Assembly (NCBI GenBank): GCA_049177215.1
Contig: CP185379.1
Location: 744,001 to 808,000 of the forward strand
Direction of reading: 5' to 3'
Source of the DNA: Pollutiaquabacter aromativorans
Lineage (GTDB): Bacteria > Bacteroidota > Bacteroidia > AKYH767-A > 2013-40CM-41-45
DNA: 64,000 bases
Under the pieces are notes generated by a model. That model did no database searches. It was given only the letters and a program-made list of their open reading frames with translations, and had not been told where the DNA came from. The position numbers and the translations under genes are program-made. How positions within the stretch are numbered: the first letter of the stretch is position 1; every line of letters starts with the position of its first letter. Positions 9,202-19,028 of the stretch are shown piece by piece.

Positions 9202-10491
9202 ATGAAAAATCTTGTACTCGCAGGCCTGCTGCTGGCAGGCACTCTTTATGTCGGTTCGTCAAACGGACAAACCGGAAATGCGCACCCCATCCGCTGCAAC
9301 ACAACGGACTATATGAATGCCAAGATGGCCGCTGATCCGGCTTATGCGCGCCAATTCGAAATGGACGAGCAGACATTGCAACGCGCGATTGCCAACCTGG
9401 CTAACAATCGATCGTCTTCTTCCAACTCGATTGTGACGATTCCTTGCGTCGTGCACGTTGTTTATCGCACCGTCGGACAGAATATTTCCGATGCGCAGGT
9501 TGAATCCCAGATTGATGTGTTGAACGAAGACTTCGCCCGTCTCAACGCCGATACGAATGTCACTCCGGCTCCTTTCCGGGCGGCTGCATCGGGTTCCCAG
9601 TTTCGCTTTTGTCTCGCTCAAACCGATCCTAACGGTAATCCAACTACCGGCATCGAGCGCCGTCAGACAACGGTCAATACCTTCTCCACGAATGACCTGG
9701 TAAAGGCATACTCGACCGGCGGAATGGATGCTTGGGACACGGATGTGTATTTCAACATCTGGGTTTGTAGCCTCGGTGGTGGTATCCTCGGTTATGCGGA
9801 ATTTCCGGCTGCTTCACATACCGATACCTATGGCGTCGTGATTACGTATTCTGCTTTCGGACGGGTTGGCTTGGTTGCCGCTCCGTACGATCAGGGACGT
9901 ACCTGTACCCATGAAGTTGGTCACGCTTTTCGTCTGAACCACATCTGGGGCGACGACGGTGGTAGCTGCGGCGGTACCGATTACGTTGCCGATACTCCCA
10001 ACCAGGCTGGGGAAACCTATGGTTGCCGCACCTTCCCGCACACGGACGCCTGCACCCCGAGCGGAAACGGGGTTATGTTCATGAACTATATGGATTATTC
10101 CGATGACGATTGTCTCAATATGTTCACCACAGGTCAGGTAACCCGCATGACGACCGCCATGAACACGTTCTACAGCTCCTTGCTGGTTTCTACGCGTTGT
10201 GAATCCGCTAATTCCATACAGGACGGTCCGGAGAACTTCTCGTTCAGCGTTTACCCCAATCCTACGAATGGTGTGATCAACCTCGACATGTTCCTTACGC
10301 GTCCGATCGGAGATCAGGCTGTTGTACGGGTCGTGGATGCGCTGGGAAAGATCGTCTATACACAAGTGCTCAACCAACCTTCCGGCCAGGTGCATTCGCT
10401 TGACCTTAGCAGCCTTCCAAACGGAATTTACCTGATGAATGTCGGTAATGCCGAGTTTTCAAAAACGGTACGCGTTAGCGTCTCCCGTTGA
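9202..10491 (+). CDS. Secreted M43 (cytophagalysin/pappalysin-like) zinc metalloprotease with T9SS tail
   Basis: The start at 9202 is chosen because MKNLVLAGLLLAGTLYVGSS begins a clean signal peptide; an upstream in-frame TTG would add seven residues. The 429-residue precursor has a propeptide-like part (about 24-78, with RCNTTDYM), then the catalytic domain opening TIPCVVHVVY. The zinc site is HEVGHAFRLNH (H237, E238, H241, H247), and MNYMDY is the Met-turn. The last 85 residues open FSVYPNPTNG and end SLPNGIYLMNV...KTVRVSVSR, a type A T9SS sorting domain. The protein is expected to be secreted through the T9SS. It is monocistronic, with promoter and terminator. Confidence 0.93.
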   Translation: MKNLVLAGLLLAGTLYVGSSNGQTGNAHPIRCNTTDYMNAKMAADPAYARQFEMDEQTLQRAIANLANNRSSSSNSIVTIPCVVHVVYRTVGQNISDAQVESQIDVLNEDFARLNADTNVTPAPFRAAASGSQFRFCLAQTDPNGNPTTGIERRQTTVNTFSTNDLVKAYSTGGMDAWDTDVYFNIWVCSLGGGILGYAEFPAASHTDTYGVVITYSAFGRVGLVAAPYDQGRTCTHEVGHAFRLNHIWGDDGGSCGGTDYVADTPNQAGETYGCRTFPHTDACTPSGNGVMFMNYMDYSDDDCLNMFTTGQVTRMTTAMNTFYSSLLVSTRCESANSIQDGPENFSFSVYPNPTNGVINLDMFLTRPIGDQAVVRVVDALGKIVYTQVLNQPSGQVHSLDLSSLPNGIYLMNVGNAEFSKTVRVSVSR

Positions 10492-10507
10492 TTTTCTGAA
10501 TTACCGT

Positions 10508-10547
10508 AAATAAGAAAGGCCGCTCCTCTGAGCGGCCTTTCTTATTT
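10508..10547. terminator. Bidirectional terminator between M43 protease and mqnA
   Basis: Perfect 17-bp arms (10508-10524 and 10531-10547) around CCTCTG, with A/T-rich outer ends. It serves both the protease gene and the long converging efflux/mqnA operon. Confidence 0.92.
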
Positions 10548-10553
10548 AAGAAA

Positions 10554-11312
10554 TCAGACGAGCGAAACCGATTGTCGATGTAGAAATTCAGCCAGGCCCT
10601 CCTGGGCGGCTGAATCGAAATTGAACCGGATGGAATGAGTCAGATACTTCCGTAGCGCCTCAGGAGATAGTGCCGTTTCGGTTTCGGCACTTACTACCTG
10701 ATCCAGATGGGACAAACCGAAGGATAATGCCGCGTTGAATGCGGAAATGAACTCCGCATCCAGCCGGGTGCGACTGGCCCATACGGCAAAGACAAAGGGC
10801 TTCCCGGTTAATTCAGTCCATGCTTCAGCCAGATCGTAAACGTATGGATGTGATCTTGCAGCTTTAAAAGCGCGGTCTCCAATGATGACGGCGGCCTGAC
10901 TGCCGGCAATTTTTTCTTCGAAGCCGGGAGTGGCAGGATGCCATTCAGGGGTGATGTGCCACAACTGTTCCGCAAGGATCCTCACGAGCGATACGGAGGT
11001 GCGCGATTGGTAATCCAGCAAGACGGAGGAAATGGATTCCAGCGGAACGTCGGAAACCAGGAGTACCGATTCAACCGGCCCAAAAGCTCCAATGCAATAT
11101 TCACTGACGATCTGATAATCCGGTAGCTTTGGCAAAATGGCTGCCGGAACCAATCCGATGTCCACGCTTCCCTGAATAAGTTTGTCGGCGCAGACGGCCG
11201 GATTGTCCAGTTGGAGTTCGATGGAGCGCGCAAGGGTGGAATGGCGCAAACCATAGAGGAACGGGCGACTGTTCAGGTAGGATACCAGCGATATGCGGAC
11301 CGGTATGTTCAT
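10554..11312 (-). CDS. mqnA: Chorismate dehydratase (menaquinone biosynthesis)
   Basis: First enzyme of the futalosine route to menaquinone: dehydrates chorismate to 3-(1-carboxyvinyloxy)benzoate. The 252 residues fit the MqnA family, which has a periplasmic-binding-protein fold: RISLVSYLNSRPFLYGL at the N-terminus, GSVDIGLVPAA, and AAVIIGDRAF. No signal peptide, so cytosolic. The start overlaps the stop of the ATPase gene by 4 bp, so it is translationally coupled and forms the last gene of the efflux operon. No other futalosine-pathway gene is in the window. Confidence 0.88.
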   Translation of the reverse strand: MNIPVRISLVSYLNSRPFLYGLRHSTLARSIELQLDNPAVCADKLIQGSVDIGLVPAAILPKLPDYQIVSEYCIGAFGPVESVLLVSDVPLESISSVLLDYQSRTSVSLVRILAEQLWHITPEWHPATPGFEEKIAGSQAAVIIGDRAFKAARSHPYVYDLAEAWTELTGKPFVFAVWASRTRLDAEFISAFNAALSFGLSHLDQVVSAETETALSPEALRKYLTHSIRFNFDSAAQEGLAEFLHRQSVSLV

Positions 11313-12013
11313 GCGGTTACCGGCGAAGGTACGATCTCTCCGTCATGCAGGGTAATGGTGCGATCCGTCTGAGCGGCAAGCTGCATGTCGTGTGTCACAA
11401 TGCAGATGGTCTGGTTCAAGGACCGTTTCAGGTCTTTGAAGATGTCGATGACAAGTTGCGAGTTCTTCGAGTCCAGGTTGCCCGTGGGCTCGTCGCCAAA
11501 TACGATCGCTGGATCGTTGATCAGGGCCCGTGCAATGGCTGCGCGCTGTTGCTGCCCACCTGATAGCTTATTGGCGCGCTTGAGCGCTTGATCGGCCAAC
11601 CCCAGCATATCCAGCTTTTTCATGGCATCCGCTTCGATTTGTTCCAGGGATTTCCTGTTCAACTTCAATGCGGGAAGCATGACGTTTTCCAGTACCGTGA
11701 ATTCGGGAAGCAGATAATGAAACTGGAATACGAATCCGATCTTCTCGTTCCGGATTTCCGCCTGCTGATTGGGAGTCAGCTTGTCCAGGTGAACGCCGTC
11801 GAGCAGGATCTCGCCGCTGTAGTCGGTATCCAGTGTGCTGATGACGTACAGCAAGGTCGACTTTCCACTCCCACTGGCTCCCACGATTGAAATGAATTCG
11901 CCAGGGCGGATGCCCAGGTCGATATTTTTCAAGGCCTGAAACTCTACCGGATCGTGGTACGATTTGCAGAGTCGCCGGGTCTCGAGAATATACGGAGTTA
12001 CGGCCACCATCAT
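11309..12013 (-). CDS. ABC transporter ATPase, LolD/MacB type
   Basis: A 234-residue nucleotide-binding subunit. Walker A GASGSGKST is at 45-53, the signature LSGGQQQRAAIARAL starts at 150, Walker B is IVFGDEP with catalytic E175, and the H-loop is in CIVTHDMQ. This subfamily powers FtsX-fold permeases that extrude lipoproteins (Lol) or drugs and peptides (MacB). It overlaps the permease gene by 4 bp, so the two form one transporter. The adaptor and TolC in the same operon favour a MacAB-like efflux role over Lol. Confidence 0.93.
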   Translation of the reverse strand: MMVAVTPYILETRRLCKSYHDPVEFQALKNIDLGIRPGEFISIVGASGSGKSTLLYVISTLDTDYSGEILLDGVHLDKLTPNQQAEIRNEKIGFVFQFHYLLPEFTVLENVMLPALKLNRKSLEQIEADAMKKLDMLGLADQALKRANKLSGGQQQRAAIARALINDPAIVFGDEPTGNLDSKNSQLVIDIFKDLKRSLNQTICIVTHDMQLAAQTDRTITLHDGEIVPSPVTA

Positions 12014-13269
12014 TTGGAACGTATGATATCGATCGGGTCCACTTTGGACGCTTTCCGGGCGGGAAAATAACCGGCGAGTGAAGTGGCGATCAGCGCGAAG
12101 ATGAACGCGAATACATAGAATCCGGGGGAATCGTTGAACCGGAGGTATTCCATCGAGACGAAACCCTTGACATCCATCCGGATGCTGCCGACGAAACGGG
12201 AGAGCAGGAAGCCCATGATCAATCCCATCAAGCCGCCGATGACGCCAATCACCAGTGATTCGATCAGGAACAATCGGCGTATGTCCCGGTCCTTGTAACC
12301 GATGGCTTTCAGGATAGCGATGTCCGGCATCTTCTCATAGATGATCATCATCAGAATATTAAATATGCCGAAACCCGATACGATCAGAATGGAGGCGATG
12401 ATCAGGAAAGTGACCATGTTCTGGATCTTGAATACCGAGAAGATGCTGGCATTCGCGGTTTTCCAGTCTTCCGCCTTGTAGCCGAACTTGCGTTCGAATT
12501 CCCGGGCAAGCGCTTCCGCTTTATCGATGTTCTTTAATTTGATGTTGATGTCCGTGATATAGGAATTGTCGACCTCCAGCAACCGTTGCGCATTCCGGAT
12601 GCTGATGTATGCCCGGTTCTTGTCGACTTCCGTGAGTCCGGTGTGGTTGATGCCAACGACTTTCATCTCCAGCGAATTCCCATTCGGCGTCAGCACGGTC
12701 AGGTTGTCGTTCATCTTTACGCCAAGCTTGTCGGCCAGACCGTCTCCGAGGATGATGCCGTTGTTGGTCGACTTCAAACGGCTGACTTCGCCCTGGACCA
12801 TGTAATCGCTGACCCGAAAATTGATGTCTTCCTTTTCAATATCGACTCCGGCAAGCCGGCCACTGTATTGCACGATGCCTGCACGTAGGATGGCTTGCGC
12901 GCCGAGGAAGGGGGAGACCCCGGATACGTCGGGATGTCGTTCCAATGCTTCGATGATCTGAAACCCATTCCGGATCTTGTTGAGTTCGTCCTTGGGCTTC
13001 TGGTTTCGGACGACGATCCATCGTTCCGGTTCTGCTCCGAGCATCCGCTGGATGATGCTCGGTCGGTCCTTATCCGGCTCATTGAATATGTGAATGTTGG
13101 CGGTCGAGTTGACCGTCTCTTCGATGAATACGGCTTGAAAACCGGTGATCAGCCCCGCCTGAAAAATGAAGATCATGATCCCGAAGGTCACGCCAAGCGT
13201 TGCGACCAGCGTCTGGCGCTTTTTCGCAAGCAGGTGCGTGGTAGCGATCTTCCAGATGGGGTTTCGCAT
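12010..13269 (-). CDS. FtsX-fold ABC permease (MacB/LolC-like)
   Basis: A 419-residue inner-membrane protein: one N-terminal transmembrane segment (VATLGVTFGIMIFIFQAGL), a large periplasmic MacB-type domain (about 45-270), then three C-terminal helices (FLIIASILIVSGFGIFNIL, VIGVIGGLMGLIMGFLL, FYVFAFIFALIATSLAGY). It ends with the typical PARKASKVDPIDIIRSK tail. With the next gene it forms an ABC exporter; 14 bp upstream lies a lipoprotein adaptor, giving an adaptor-permease-ATPase cassette. The substrate is unknown. Confidence 0.9.
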   Translation of the reverse strand: MRNPIWKIATTHLLAKKRQTLVATLGVTFGIMIFIFQAGLITGFQAVFIEETVNSTANIHIFNEPDKDRPSIIQRMLGAEPERWIVVRNQKPKDELNKIRNGFQIIEALERHPDVSGVSPFLGAQAILRAGIVQYSGRLAGVDIEKEDINFRVSDYMVQGEVSRLKSTNNGIILGDGLADKLGVKMNDNLTVLTPNGNSLEMKVVGINHTGLTEVDKNRAYISIRNAQRLLEVDNSYITDINIKLKNIDKAEALAREFERKFGYKAEDWKTANASIFSVFKIQNMVTFLIIASILIVSGFGIFNILMMIIYEKMPDIAILKAIGYKDRDIRRLFLIESLVIGVIGGLMGLIMGFLLSRFVGSIRMDVKGFVSMEYLRFNDSPGFYVFAFIFALIATSLAGYFPARKASKVDPIDIIRSK

Positions 13270-13283
13270 ACGAGTCCGGATCG

Positions 13284-14366
13284 TTATTTGACTAGGATAT
13301 CTTGCTCCGAAAGACCCTCGAGGACTTCGATGAATTGCAGGTCTTCAATGCCCTTACGGATGGTCCTGGGTTGGTCTTCGCCTTTCAGCCGAACCTGGTT
13401 TCCGTTGCGCACGAATTCTTTCGGTATGACCAGTGCATTCTTCTTTTCGGAAATGAGGATGTTGGCTTCCGCCGACATGCCCGTATATAATTGGACCCCC
13501 GGTGAAAGATTGAAAGTCGCTTTAACACGGCTGCTCTTCGTCAGCACGTTGACCCGCGGAATGATTTCAGAGATGACACCGTGGAATACGGAATCCCGAT
13601 ATGCGTCAATGGCATATACAACCGGTTGCCCGGTATGCAATAACGCGATATCGGTTTCATCAACGGCAAGTTCGACTTCGAAGCGCGAAGAGTCACCGAT
13701 CTCCACCAGGGGCGTCTGGGCGTTGACCAGGTCGCCGACCTCCGGAATGACATCATATACCTTCCCGTCAAGGACCGACAGGATGCGGTACTCCGATCGA
13801 TTCGCGGTCAGCGCCTCCAGCTGATTCACGGCGTTTCGGTATTCGACTTCCAGTCGCTCCCGGTTGCTCGTATAATTCTCCTTTGCGCGTTGGTACTGAC
13901 TTTTTGAGAGCTCGAATTGTGTCTGTGCCTGGTCCAGTTGCTGCCGACTCGTGGCTTGTTGTTGCCACAAGGATGCTGTGCGTGTGGCATTCGTACTGTC
14001 GAGCAGATAGCGTGCCTTTGCCGCACGTACCTCCTGGTCCAGTCCTGAAAGCACCGGGCCATGCTGGCTGGCCTGCAACTTTGCAAGCTCCACCAGGTTG
14101 CGGGCGCTCTCCAGGTTCATCTCGTTGGTTTCGTTACGAACCGAAACCAATGGATCTCCGCGATGCACCGATTGACCGGCTGTGACAAATACGCGTTCAA
14201 CATATCCCGGTATTTTGCTGAAGACTGTGTAGTGACCAATCGGGTAGAGCTTCCCCGAAGCATAAACCGCCTGGGTGATTTCCTTCCGAACCGGTTGTGT
14301 CTCCTGTCCGCTTCGGTTACACCCTGCCAGCAGAATGATCAGTGTCAGATTGAGCAGTTGTTTCAT
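13284..14366 (-). CDS. Periplasmic adaptor lipoprotein (HlyD/MacA-like)
   Basis: A 360-residue membrane-fusion protein. The lipoprotein signal ends LLAGC (C16). A biotinyl-lipoyl half is seen at YVERVFVTAGQSVHRGDPL, a long coiled coil at about 85-200 (rich in Q, E, L, R), and the second barrel part at SVLDGKVYDVIPEVGDLV. It links an inner-membrane exporter to a TolC channel. It sits between the RND gene (54 bp) and the permease gene (14 bp), so it most likely serves the ABC exporter; a share in the RND pump cannot be excluded. Confidence 0.88.
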   Translation of the reverse strand: MKQLLNLTLIILLAGCNRSGQETQPVRKEITQAVYASGKLYPIGHYTVFSKIPGYVERVFVTAGQSVHRGDPLVSVRNETNEMNLESARNLVELAKLQASQHGPVLSGLDQEVRAAKARYLLDSTNATRTASLWQQQATSRQQLDQAQTQFELSKSQYQRAKENYTSNRERLEVEYRNAVNQLEALTANRSEYRILSVLDGKVYDVIPEVGDLVNAQTPLVEIGDSSRFEVELAVDETDIALLHTGQPVVYAIDAYRDSVFHGVISEIIPRVNVLTKSSRVKATFNLSPGVQLYTGMSAEANILISEKKNALVIPKEFVRNGNQVRLKGEDQPRTIRKGIEDLQFIEVLEGLSEQDILVK

Positions 14367-14420
14367 GGGATGTTGAAGAAACGGCCGGACGCGTGTCGCG
14401 ACCGGCCGTGTAGGTTTTCA

Positions 14421-17400
14421 TCAGATATGTGCTTCGATCAGCTCTTCAACCGGCTTCGGCGCTACACCGTTGTCGATCGGCTGTTTTCTCCATTTGCGTA
14501 ACTGGTTTTTCATCCGGATGCTGAGCAGGTACATGACCGGTACCATGATCAGGGTCAGGAAGGTGCCAAAACCGAGTCCGAAGATCATCGTCCACGACAG
14601 CGGGCCCCAGAAAGCGGTGTTATCGCCTCCGAAGTAGATGTGAGGATTGAATTCGGAGAACATCCGGGAGAAGTCGATGTTCAAACCGACTGCCAATGGG
14701 ATCAATCCGAGAATCGTGGCGAAAGCGGTCAGGATAACCGGTGTCATACGGGTTTTGCCGGCTTCCACGATGGCATCAAAGGTCGGAACACCCATCGACC
14801 GGAGCAGGTCGGTGAATTCGACCAGCAGGATGCCGTTTCGGACCACGATACCAGCCAGTGCGATGATGCCCACACCGCTCATGACGATCGAGAATTCCAT
14901 CTTGAAGATGGAAAACCCGAGAAAGACCCCGATGATGCTGAAGAGGATTTCGATGAGGATGATCACCGGCTTGCTGATCGAATTGAACTGTAACACCAGG
15001 ATCAGGATGATGAGCAACATCGCGGTCATCATCGCCCATCCCAGGAAGGCGGAGGTCTCGGCTTGCTCCTCCTGGGAGCCGGTCATCTGGATACTGACTC
15101 CTTCCGGAGCGGAAAAGTCGCGCATGGCCTTTTGGACATCCTGGACGACCGCGTTTTCGTTGTATCCGGTCAGGACATTCGATGCGATGGTCACGACGCG
15201 TTTTTGATTCTTCCGCTTGATCACGCCGTAGGTATCCGAGTACTTCACATCCGCGAACGCCGATACCGGAACATTGCGGATCATACCGCCCATGTTCATG
15301 TCCCGATACAGGATCTTCAGGTTACGCAACATGTCGATGTTGTAGCGTTGATTGTCCTGGTACTTGATGACGATGTTGTAGTCGTCATTGTTGTCCCGGT
15401 ACTTCGATATGTCGGTTCCCAATACGCCAAGATAGATCTCGTTTCCAATCGCATAGGTGGAAATGCCTTCCCGGTTCGCCCGTTCCCGGTCGATGCTGAA
15501 GACCAATTGCGGCTTCTGGTCCTGCAGGTCGCTGCGCAGTTCTTCCACGCCTTCGATCTTCAACGAATCCAGGTAGCGCTTCAGCGATTTGCTGGAGGTT
15601 ACGAGATCCTCGTAATTGTCGCCGCTGACTTCAATGTTGATCGGTTTTCCGACCGGAGGGCCGCCTTGTTCCTGGGCAACGGTGATTTCGGCGCCAGGAA
15701 ATCCTTTGATGGCCTCCCGGATCTTGTCGAGATAATCTCGGGTCGATTTTCCATCGCGTTTTCCAAACTCGACAAACGCGACGGAGATCTTGCTCTTGTT
15801 CGGGTAATCTCCCTGATCTTCATCCTGCGGGTCGGTGACGGCAACGGTCACGTTACTGATGACCGACTTCACCATCGGGTTCGGCCAGTCGATCGCTTTG
15901 TACACCTTCTCTTCAAGGACACGCGTGACTGAGTCTGTATATGCCTGGTCGGTACCGACCGGAAGACTGGTGTAGACATACACGAAGTTCGGATCGGCTA
16001 CCGGGAAGAAGCTGACACCGCCGTTGCGTACGGTCAGGAAAACGATGGACAGGATAAAGAGGCCAAGCGTGGAGAACATCATCTGCCACGGGCGGTGGAG
16101 GCACCAGGTCAGGAACCGGCGGTAACGCATCTGGAAGCGTGGCCACGTATTTTCCTGGAAACGGCGGATAACGTGTCGTAACCAGTAGTGGTTGACCAGC
16201 CAAAGTATGAGTGCAAGCACCGCGAAGTTGCCGGTGCCGAAGTCGATCATGTAACCGATCAGAATGGCGGCGCCTAAAAGCAGCAGGGAAGACCGCATGC
16301 TCTTTTTGTCACGTTCAGGATCGTGGTCTTTGTGCGGCTTCATGAATTGTACCGCAAACACGGGGTTGATGATATACGCTACCAGCAGTGAGGCCGTCAG
16401 GGTTACGATCAGGGTGACGGGTAGGAAGAACATGAATTTTCCGATCACTCCTTTCCAGAAAAGCAACGGGAAGAACGGGGCCAGGGTGGTCAGCGTACCC
16501 GATAACACGGGTAGGAATACCTCGCCGGCCGCGAGCTTCGCTGCTTCCACGATCGGTCGCTTGCCGTTGGCAAAGATCCGGTGGGTGTTTTCAATCACCA
16601 CAATGGCGTCGTCCACTACGATTCCCAGCGCCAGTAGGAACGAGAAGAGCACGATCATGTTCAGGGTAAACCCGATGGTCGGCATGACCAGGAAGGCCAG
16701 CGCCATGGATAGGGGAACCGAAAGCGCTACGAAGAACGCGTTGGTGGTTCCCATGAAGAACATCAGGATCAGGAACACCAACACAAATCCGATGATGATG
16801 GTGTTGATCAGATCGTGAAGCGTCAGGCGGGTCTGTTCGCTTTGGTCACCCGTCAGGGTGACTTTGAGGTCCTTCGGCCACTCGTTCGCGCGCATCTCAT
16901 CCATCAGGGCGACGATCTTGTCAGACGTCTCGATCAGGTTTTCACCCTTTCGCTTGACGATGTTCAGCGTGATCACGTTCTGGTGGTCCAGGCGTGCGTA
17001 GCTTTGTTGCTCCTTGTAGCTGTCCACTACATGGGCGACGTCCTTGAGGTAAACGGACTTTCCCTGAATGGAATTGATGACCAGATTGTTGAGCTGATCG
17101 ACATTCTTGAATTCACCTGAAACGCTGATCGATCGGCGGGTACTGCCGATCCTGGCTGAACCGCCGGGGATCGTCAGGTTCTCCGTTTGAACGGCACGCG
17201 CGATATCGCCCATCGTAAGCCCATTGGCTTGCATCTTCATCATGTCGACGTTGATCTGGATCTCGCGTTCCAGTGCGCCGATGATGTCCACTTTCTTGAT
17301 CTCTTTCAGGCTTTCGAGCCGGTCCTTCGCGTCGTCGGCAAAACGCTTCAATTTGGCAAGGTCGTAGTCGCCGCTGATGTTCACCTGCATGACCGGGAGG

Positions 17401-17831
17401 TCCGCGAAGTTGATGTCCATGATCTCCGGATCGTTCTTGAGATCCTTTGGAAGGTCCTTTTTGGCGCGATCTACAGCGTCCTTGACCTTTTGCTTGGCAT
17501 CGTCGGTGTTAACGTCGGAGTTGAACTCGATGATGACGTTGCAATAGTCCTGCAGCGAATTGCTCTTTACCTTCTTAACGCCGGCGATACTCTTGCATTC
17601 TTTCTCGATCGGGCGGACGATCAGGTTTTCCATGTCCTTGGGAGAAGTGCCGGGATAGATCACGCTGACATAGATGTTGGGCAGCGTGATGTCCGGGAAA
17701 CTTTCCTTTGGAAGGTTCTGATAGGCGACGAGGCCCGAGATGGCCAGGATCAGCGTGATGATGAAGGTCGCGACCCTGTTATTGATGGCCCAACTGGAGG
17801 GCTTGAATTCCTTTTGGATTTCTTCTTTCAT
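14421..17831 (-). CDS. RND family efflux pump (AcrB/HAE-type inner-membrane transporter)
   Basis: A 1136-residue proton-driven exporter. The proton-relay pair D407/D408 lies in GIVVDDAIVVIEN, at the same numbering as in AcrB. The protein keeps the family layout of two halves, each with a first helix, a periplasmic porter domain and a helix bundle. It is about 90 residues longer than AcrB: residues of about 505-560 between the halves add two hydrophobic stretches (SSLLLLGAAILIGYMIDF and NFAVLALILWLVNHYWL). It follows its adaptor gene by 45 bp in the TetR-TolC-adaptor-RND order. Drug, metal or lipid substrate not determined. Confidence 0.93.
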   Translation of the reverse strand: MKEEIQKEFKPSSWAINNRVATFIITLILAISGLVAYQNLPKESFPDITLPNIYVSVIYPGTSPKDMENLIVRPIEKECKSIAGVKKVKSNSLQDYCNVIIEFNSDVNTDDAKQKVKDAVDRAKKDLPKDLKNDPEIMDINFADLPVMQVNISGDYDLAKLKRFADDAKDRLESLKEIKKVDIIGALEREIQINVDMMKMQANGLTMGDIARAVQTENLTIPGGSARIGSTRRSISVSGEFKNVDQLNNLVINSIQGKSVYLKDVAHVVDSYKEQQSYARLDHQNVITLNIVKRKGENLIETSDKIVALMDEMRANEWPKDLKVTLTGDQSEQTRLTLHDLINTIIIGFVLVFLILMFFMGTTNAFFVALSVPLSMALAFLVMPTIGFTLNMIVLFSFLLALGIVVDDAIVVIENTHRIFANGKRPIVEAAKLAAGEVFLPVLSGTLTTLAPFFPLLFWKGVIGKFMFFLPVTLIVTLTASLLVAYIINPVFAVQFMKPHKDHDPERDKKSMRSSLLLLGAAILIGYMIDFGTGNFAVLALILWLVNHYWLRHVIRRFQENTWPRFQMRYRRFLTWCLHRPWQMMFSTLGLFILSIVFLTVRNGGVSFFPVADPNFVYVYTSLPVGTDQAYTDSVTRVLEEKVYKAIDWPNPMVKSVISNVTVAVTDPQDEDQGDYPNKSKISVAFVEFGKRDGKSTRDYLDKIREAIKGFPGAEITVAQEQGGPPVGKPINIEVSGDNYEDLVTSSKSLKRYLDSLKIEGVEELRSDLQDQKPQLVFSIDRERANREGISTYAIGNEIYLGVLGTDISKYRDNNDDYNIVIKYQDNQRYNIDMLRNLKILYRDMNMGGMIRNVPVSAFADVKYSDTYGVIKRKNQKRVVTIASNVLTGYNENAVVQDVQKAMRDFSAPEGVSIQMTGSQEEQAETSAFLGWAMMTAMLLIILILVLQFNSISKPVIILIEILFSIIGVFLGFSIFKMEFSIVMSGVGIIALAGIVVRNGILLVEFTDLLRSMGVPTFDAIVEAGKTRMTPVILTAFATILGLIPLAVGLNIDFSRMFSEFNPHIYFGGDNTAFWGPLSWTMIFGLGFGTFLTLIMVPVMYLLSIRMKNQLRKWRKQPIDNGVAPKPVEELIEAHI

Positions 17832-17876
17832 TGTCGAAGGGGTAAAAGGGTGGGGAGGAAGTAGGAATTAGTACGA

Positions 17877-19007
17877 TCAGAGTCGGATCGGATCGCCTTC
17901 GATGATGCTTTGGAAACCCGCGGTGACAACCTGGTCGCCTTCCGCAAGACCTTCACGTACTTCGATCATGCCGTTATAGATCATGCCGGCGGATACTTTC
18001 TTGCGTTTGGCTACTAACCTTCCGCCTTCTTGTACGGCAACGAATACATATTCGCCATCGCTCGACTTCTGGATGGCCGCGATCGGTACGACGAAGGTGG
18101 AAGCAGCGGAGTAGTCGACGATCTTCATGACGGCAACCATGTTCGGATGGAGTTCTCCGTCCTTCGGACTCAGGCGGACTTCTACGTTGAAGGTTCTGTT
18201 CAGTGTATTGATCGCGCGTCCGGCATAATCGAGTTTGGTATTGATCTCTTTGCCCATGTCAGGAATCGAAATAATGGTTTCATTACCCCGATTCACCTTG
18301 CTGATAAAGGATTCGGCAACTTCACCCGTGACTTTGAGTGCATTCAGATTGACGACCCGGAAAGCCGGCATGCCGGGCGCAACTGCCTGCCCGATCTTGA
18401 TATCGACCTGGTCGACTGTACCGTTGATGGGCGACTTGATCCGCGTCATCTCGAGTTGTTCCTGAAGACTGGCGACTCGCTTTTCAAGCGCTTCTTTATT
18501 TGTCTTGGCTTGCAGGAACTGGATCTCGGATCCGATCTTCTGGTCCCAAAGGTTTTTCTGGCGATTGAAAACCTGGGTGGCCAGGTCCAGTTGTGTCTGG
18601 GCTTCGGCAACTCCCTGGCGGATCATGCGATCGTCGATCGTGGCGAGTAACTGACCTTTTACAACACGATCACCTGCTTGTACCTGAAGGCTGGTGATAT
18701 TCCCCATGCTTTCGGGCGAGACGATTACGTCTTCATCGCCGTCTACCTTGGCCTGGATCTCAATGTAGTGCTTGAACGTTTCGGGCTTCATTTCCTTGAT
18801 CGCCACCAGCTTCGACTTTTCATCGTTCTTGCTGGTGTCTGATTGCGCGATCTCCGCTTCCAGTGCGGTGATCTTTTCCTTAAGGGTAGCCTGTTCTTTT
18901 TTGAGCTTTTCCAACTCGGCATGCTTATCGCTACCGCTACCACAGGCATAGAGCACGATGGTGAGGGTCGTCAGGATGACAGTTGAATGGAGGGAGGACT
19001 TTTTCAT
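17877..19007 (-). CDS. RND adaptor (AcrA/MexA-like) lipoprotein
   Basis: A 376-residue membrane-fusion protein, lipidated at C22 (VLYACGSG). Before the usual adaptor body it has an extra short coiled coil (HAELEKLKKEQATLKEKI, about 29-62), often seen in Bacteroidota adaptors. The lipoyl halves are at ITSLQVQAGDRVVKGQLL and MTRIKSPINGTVDQV, separated by the hairpin at about 135-190; beta-barrel and membrane-proximal parts follow. It pairs with the RND pump encoded next and the TolC channel 21 bp upstream. Confidence 0.91.
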   Translation of the reverse strand: MKKSSLHSTVILTTLTIVLYACGSGSDKHAELEKLKKEQATLKEKITALEAEIAQSDTSKNDEKSKLVAIKEMKPETFKHYIEIQAKVDGDEDVIVSPESMGNITSLQVQAGDRVVKGQLLATIDDRMIRQGVAEAQTQLDLATQVFNRQKNLWDQKIGSEIQFLQAKTNKEALEKRVASLQEQLEMTRIKSPINGTVDQVDIKIGQAVAPGMPAFRVVNLNALKVTGEVAESFISKVNRGNETIISIPDMGKEINTKLDYAGRAINTLNRTFNVEVRLSPKDGELHPNMVAVMKIVDYSAASTFVVPIAAIQKSSDGEYVFVAVQEGGRLVAKRKKVSAGMIYNGMIEVREGLAEGDQVVTAGFQSIIEGDPIRL

Positions 19008-19028
19008 ATAGGGAATAGGTGAGAGGGA

